Origin: Clavelina lepadiformis
Taxonomy: Eukaryota > Chordata > Ascidiacea > Aplousobranchia > Clavelinidae
Reading direction: 5' to 3'
Assembly: GCF_947623445.1 (NCBI RefSeq)
Contig: NC_135240.1
Coordinates: 8,990,001 to 9,054,000, forward strand
DNA: 64,000 nt
The translations under genes and the position numbers were made by a program. Shown here piece after piece: positions 58,837 through 64,000 of this stretch (position 1 is the first letter of the stretch; each line of letters begins with the position of its first letter). Under the pieces are notes generated by a model that did not search any database, was not told where the DNA came from, and worked only from the letters and a program-made list of their open reading frames with translations.

Positions 58837-59187
58837 GTTACCGGTGCAAACCCGCAAGTGATGGCGTTTTGGTGTTTGGGCAATATTGGGTTCTTTTTAC
58901 TGACTCTACCCGGAATTATTACAACAATTCTTGTGGCCTTATTACCCCTTCTACCCGTAACAATAGTGGGTATTCTTCTGCTAGTTGCGAGTGTTGCCAC
59001 AATTTTCATAAGCATCATATTTTATTGTAAAAATAGAAGTCGGATTACCGCAACAAACATGCTTACCAGCACCACTGCGGGAAACAATACAATCGCTTTT
59101 CCCACTATAGAAAACAACTTTGGTTTTCCCCAAGGTACAACGTTCATCTGTTCTTGTGCAGCACAGAATCCATTTGGCTTCTTATAG
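58837..59187 (+). pseudogene. Eroded fourth tandem copy of the two-helix gene
   Basis: After TACCAG at 58831-58836 the phase-1 frame starts GYRCKPASDGVLVFG, like GYQGNPRLAGAV of the 48.3 kb gene. The helices continue in another frame (GFFLLTLPGIITTILVALL, IVGILLLVASVATIFIS), then FYCKNRS, a Thr-rich stretch and GFPQGTTF, where TTQGPTNVHP stands in the intact copy. The reading frame is lost again there and no PPxY end was found. No first exon was identified upstream. At least two disruptions mark it as a pseudogene of this host family. Confidence 0.68.
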
Positions 59188-59189
59188 AA

Positions 59190-62100
59190 ATAGGCTACTA
59201 CCCAACGGGCATATGCGTTGCAAAAGCATTCAAACGTGTCGGCAGCGAAGGTTATTGGCACGTTTACCACAAGAGCCCGACCGCTCATGCTGCTAACCAA
59301 AAGTTTCCAAGACAGGTCCTTTGTTCTATCTTATACTCAGGCAAAGCCTGACTTCTGGTTCTTCCCTAAATTGAAATCCATGGTAAAATGGGTGTGATTT
59401 GAGTGACGAATGGAACATACGACGGAAAAGCTTCTTAGCATTCCAGAAAAAAATGTTTCATATAACTTAGGTGTTATAATATAGAAGTAATGGTAGGACC
59501 GCTGAGAGAAGTGTGTCAGCTCTCAAGAAAATTGTTTTGAATGTGGTGAAATAAAATTTCTTAAAAGCGTAATATTGTGCTTTTTATGCCCTAAGGACTT
59601 TTTGAACCAAATTCGTATGGTTTGTTGAATGATTAAAATGACATGTTATAACTGAAGTTTCCACAAATATATTGCACATAGGTATATAGTCCCACATCGC
59701 ATCGGCTTGGTTAGATCATCCACAACGACTTACTTTTCGTCGTTGTTTTGTGCGCAATGCATCTAAACGTTACAATAATGTTACCGTAATCGTAAGTAGG
59801 CTACGTGTGGAACTGCGGGTATAAGTGGTTTTATTTCATATCAGTAAGTTGTTGGATCGCTTGCCAAATACCTGGTTTGGTGTTTCATGCACTTCACAAT
59901 CCTTCTTAATTTGAGTGGAATCTTGGAAAACACCTTCACTTCTTTGCAAACCTTCACCATTAAACAATTACCGAAATTGTTCCTTTAGCAATTAGGTGTC
60001 GATATAATTTTCATGCACAAGCATTTTGCATGTTGTAAAGTAGCAGCTCAGAATGGACTATGAATATAGGCCTATATATATACAATTATACATGCAGCCC
60101 ATGTAACCTATCCTTATGCCGATTGAGTGTCCGATCCTAGAGCGGATTGCGAAAATCTGCTTGCTTGTGCTGCCATTTCAGGAATAAAATGTTTTCTGTT
60201 TTGAATGTTTTGAATAAAATGTTTTCTGCCCGTTTCTACTGCAAAAAACACCTTTTACAGCACAACACAAATATCCTACAGCCATTGCCTGATTAAAAGT
60301 TGAGACGTTTAGTTGGATTTATTTACAAAATTGCTAGAAATTTGGATCATTACGCAATCTGTACCGGTACATTGGTTAATCACTACAAATACCACATTTC
60401 CTTGATATTATTTAGGTGGTCGCGCTTTAGGCTTATAGGTTTACAGGTTCATAGCTTCGCTTTATGTTTAGCTCACTTTTACGATACTAGTATTTTCTAT
60501 ACCCAATTAGGCCAACTAAAATGCATGATTCGGCGGAAAATGCGTTTCTTTTTCCAAAAATTTTGTTTTGGACCGAATGCAAAAAAATCAACATTCGAAA
60601 TACACGTCTATAATTAAAATTAAAATTTATAAAGAATATTTTAACCTAATTCAACTGATTCAACATAAAGTCGAAGAAATTAATAAATCTCTCAAGGTGT
60701 TGTGATGATATTATAAAATTGCTTGCAAATCGAATGCCGCATAGAATACGGAAATCGGCAAAGCAAAGCATTGCGTTACGTGTCGCCTATGCATGACTTC
60801 CTGTGTATCGTAATAAATCGTGACGTGAGTTATTCTTTCATATATAGCTATTCATTGCGTCACAGTCTACTAAGTTAACCCTAGAAAGTGGTCGACTTTA
60901 TTATGTAGCTGTCCCAATGTCTTATTTAATGTAATCGTTTAAACAAGAAACAATATAATCAGTTTATACAGTTGTCATGGTGTACAATTAATTCTAAGAT
61001 TAAGAAAAGCGAAACAACGACCTGAGACTCATTTACTTCGAGGACAACAATTCAAGAGACAAACTTTGTAATTGAAGTGGTCGCCCTTACAGACTAAGGA
61101 AAGATAAACAATCATTTCATTACAGTGTCAGTAATTTTGACAAACCACGATTTAAACGAAGTTACATGCACCTCTCCTGTAGCCTAGTATCATATCATTT
61201 TTTGTCGCCATTGACTGCGGGGTGCAAAAAGAATGATGCTAAACTTGTCATAATAAAATAACAAGAAATATGCCTACTAACAAGTAACACACACGAAAAA
61301 TCGGCAAGCCGAGGAAGCTTAAAACGTGCAAGTGTTAACTACAAACCTACAGTGATGCTATCTCAATGAAATTTTAGCACTGCCACCAAACTTAAATTGT
61401 TTAGGCTACGTTGACAAAAACGATTAACTAGATTTAAAAAACGGGCTGTTGTTATGGCAGAAAGTGTTATTTCACTAGTCCTACGTTTAAATTACCAATG
61501 TCATCACTTAAGTTAATTTAAACAACCTCAATAGTAATAATTGCTCTAATATTTAAATAGCCTCGTCAGCCTCAATATTACGATATTCATTGTCACTGTA
61601 ATCAAAAGTAATGTAGGCTATGAACTGCAATCTGTAATAGCTGTAATCAAACGTAATAATCAAAGTAATAGTTTGATTACAGTGACAATGAACATCTTAA
61701 GTGCACAACAAATGGATTGTTAAATAAAACCGCACAAAAGAAACACCATCCCAGGGACCGGAATCCCGTTTCTGTAGCAAAATCTTAAGTTATGTTGTAT
61801 ATTCTTTTTCGGTTGTTAATTTCAGTGTTTTTAATGTTAGGGGACATGTCCTCTATATTTCCCAATACTTTACTTGTTTCGTTGTTTGTAAAATTTTGAG
61901 TAAATGTGTTAAACTTATGAACTATTTTGTGGATTTGGTGATCCTGCTAACCTACCATCTTATAGCACAATTGTGTTATTGCTATCGTACATGTTTAAGC
62001 CCTTGAGCTTTGCCACATTTCAAGCTCATTAATTGTGCGCCAGCATATGTTTTATTGTGCTTTTACTAATAATTAATATAACATTTCATAATATAAGAAC

Positions 62101-62212
62101 ATAATAATATGAGAAATAACATGATATTTCTCGTTGACTTAGATTATCCTATATCAGACCGTAAGATAAGTACAAAAGCGTGGGTTTGTGCTGGAAAGAT
62201 TTAACTTATTAC
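59190..62212. other. Intergenic, no supported gene
   Basis: No exon is supported; the frame at 60300-60617 has no ATG at its start. The right half is rich in AATAAT/TAATCAAA tracts and contains a small fold-back repeat, listed separately. Confidence 0.4.
61586..61692. repeat. Small fold-back repeat
   Basis: A perfect 21-base inverted repeat (first arm beginning TTCATTGTCACTG at 61586-61606, second at 61672-61692) encloses 65 bases with further GTAATCAAA strings. Probably a tiny MITE; no target duplication was recognised. Confidence 0.75.
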
Positions 62213-62877
62213 ACTATACACAGAGGTGGGCAGTACCGCGGTACTTTTTCAGTAACGATACCGGTGTGGTGCCAAATATTAATCCCCTTTCTGACGTAAT
62301 AAATTCATTCATTCAATACGCAATAAGGTCTATACACAAGTAGCCCACAGAACTTACAGACAGAAGTAGGCCAACACCTGTCACCTGCATACGGTATTTT
62401 GTTTGCCAGTATACATGCATTCGCAACAGTTACGGTATCATACTATTCAGCCACTCACTGAATATGCGCACGTTTTCTACTGAGTCAAATCCTTTATGAG
62501 ACAATGACAACTTTTTTTTCTAAACGTACCGAATTACTTTTTTCAAGAAATTCAAGTGGGTCCCGGTACTCGGTTCTTTTATAATGATTACTTCACAATT
62601 TTGCGAAGTTTGTTTTAAAAATTTTATTTTAATTAAAACTTATTGCCATTTTTGCGCTTTTTGTTCTTTCGTAATCTAAAAATGTTTAATTAAGTCGCAA
62701 AGAGTGATTTCACATATTTTTCTACCCCTTTAGCGGGGTCATAACATAGGCAAAAATTGCACTTGCAATAGGATCCGCTATACATAAAGTACCGAACTAC
62801 TTTTTCGAAATAGTACCAAATACCAGAACAGTTCGTACATTTTTGCCAAGTACCAACTGCTCACCTCTAACTATACA
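62213..62877. mobile_element. hAT-type MITE, 649 bp, perfect target duplication
   Basis: The element (62221-62869) starts CAGAGGTGGGCAGTACC and ends ACTGCTCACCTCT. ACTATACA flanks both sides. It is related to the damaged copy at 31.4 kb, with the CAGTACCGCGGTAC string near the left end in both. No transposase frame is present. Confidence 0.85.
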
Positions 62878-63809
62878 GCAGTAATTTTGTGAACACGTAG
62901 TTTTGTTTTTATTTAGGAAAATTTTAGAAGGAAAATTATTCCTTCTATGATTTCTTTGCGTTTATTTCAAATCAAGGAAGCAGTGACGTTTGCGCACAAA
63001 GAAAAAGAAAAAATTGGCATAACTTAGCCTAGCCTAACTTGTTGCAAATTTTGCATAAAATTTATTCAGAGACATATCGTGGAAATGTAGTGCGTGGACA
63101 ACAATAATTTGGTTTAAAGTTAGAAAATATGCCTTAAAAATATCATTTTTTCTTTCTCATAACATCCACAATTTTTTTGATTCTACTGTCAGGCTGTTAA
63201 ACGAAAATCGTCTAAAAATAGCCTACTGGTAAAGAGTAAAACGGTAAGCTTGTCTAAAATTAAAGTCTAAAATGTTGTTGTCTACCGATAATACAATCGA
63301 CAAACCAAAGCTAAATAAAACGTTTTTTTACAAATTTTGAAAGTACTGAAGTAAAAACCCTTAGATTGTAGTCTAATAGGTATGCTTACCGCCGCACCGG
63401 TATTGGTGATTACGGTAGCCTATAGCCTACTGTATCATACGTGATTTATAACTGATAAGGTAATGATTTTGTCATGTTGGCAGCCAGTTTCGCTACTGTC
63501 ATTTTTCCATAGTTTTTTCCAACAATCATGACCATCTACAAATCTTCAGATTCTGACATGTAGGCTAGCCTGGAGTAATCAGGTTTATTAACCTATATAA
63601 GTGCACAACCACAAGATGCTTTTATATACTGAATCCAGCTACTCAAATTCTGACGCCATCTGGTTTTGTATTAAACCCAAATAATCTAGCTACTTTATTA
63701 CGGCATTTGAAGAATTACCATGTCTGCCATACAGCCATAGGCTAGGGTTAATCGACCTTTTTGTGAGTTTAAACACCTTCTTGATTTTTTAAATTGTCCA
63801 ACTGGAAAT
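62878..63809. other. Intergenic, no supported gene
   Basis: AT-rich sequence without supported exons or paired transposon ends. Confidence 0.4.
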
Positions 63810-64000
63810 TAACGGGAAATTGTGCCTGCAAAAATACAAATTTTAGCAGGATAGCGTGCATTGAAGTCTCAATTCTTCGTTTATTTATTATACCCTCGCA
63901 GTTAAACAACTAATTTTTCTTTGTTTGTTTAATATAAATCGGCATATTTGGATAAAAACGTTTGGCGTTAGCATTGATAAATATTGTGCATGTAGATACC
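63810..64000. repeat. Dispersed repeat, further copy cut by the window edge
   Basis: GAAATTGTGCCTGCAAAAAT, GTCTCAATTCTTCGTTTATTT (quoted in part), a TTTTTCTTTGTTTG block, AAATCGGC...GATAAAAACG and GCATTGATAAAT follow the same order as the two direct copies at 16.8-17.3 kb. It is truncated by the end of the window. Confidence 0.6.

Noticed and set aside
1-64000. Retroviral, Polinton or other virus-like fossil
   Set aside because: No polymerase, integrase, protease, capsid or envelope-like coding stretch and no paired long terminal repeats were seen; the repeats found are small DNA elements and one SINE-like unit.

Overview
This window looks like an AT-rich metazoan nuclear genome, most likely an ascidian tunicate (Ciona-like). 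Introns are mostly short GT-AG introns of about 85-500 bp, 3' UTRs are often very short, and the three recognisable housekeeping proteins (tubulin cofactor C, MRG15, U1 snRNP-C) are animal-like. Intergenic DNA is full of small non-autonomous DNA transposons with visible target-site duplications. The species assignment is an inference; no rRNA, mitochondrial or other marker gene is present. Gene models were built by hand from reading frames, splice-site consensus, intron phase and paralogue comparison, without transcript data.

Layout. At 3.5-10.1 kb, minus strand, lie two tandem six-exon genes for a divergent seven-transmembrane receptor-like family, with intron phases identical in both. At 11.3-15.0 kb, minus strand, is a compact housekeeping block: TBCC (3 exons), MRG15/MORF4L1 (no intron) and SNRPC/U1-C (no intron). 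From 15 to 23 kb there is mostly repeat DNA: a tRNA-derived SINE-like unit, a hAT-type MITE with an 8-bp target duplication, a long fold-back element and a dispersed repeat in several copies. At 23.0-25.5 kb, minus strand, is a four-exon gene for a type II membrane protein with an acidic cytoplasmic arm and a mucin-like ectodomain. At 28.6-30.2 kb are a weak hypothetical membrane ORF and a two-exon single-pass membrane protein.

From 32 to 59 kb the window holds its most unusual content, a loose cluster of about ten genes and relics with one plan: a short N-terminal exon, one phase-1 intron, then one exon encoding two transmembrane helices, in most members with Cys-Lys (CK) just after the second helix. 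Tails range from a few residues to about 110 residues with C-terminal PPxY motifs, which are known ligands of WW domains such as those in NEDD4-type ubiquitin ligases. The cluster includes an inverted paralogue pair (34.8 and 41.4 kb) with a relic between them, a glycine-rich pair (42.3 and 43.8 kb), and a tandem series at 48.3, 51.9, 57.1 and 58.8 kb that is intact in its first two members and eroded in the last two. Flanking DNA of the 48.3 kb gene is duplicated at 53.5-55 kb without its coding body.

How the genes might work together is inference. The cluster looks like a lineage-specific, birth-and-death family of small membrane adaptors, next to other one-off membrane-protein genes. The housekeeping block is functionally unrelated. 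I saw no reverse transcriptase, integrase, capsid or envelope coding sequence, and no CRISPR array or bacterial operon.
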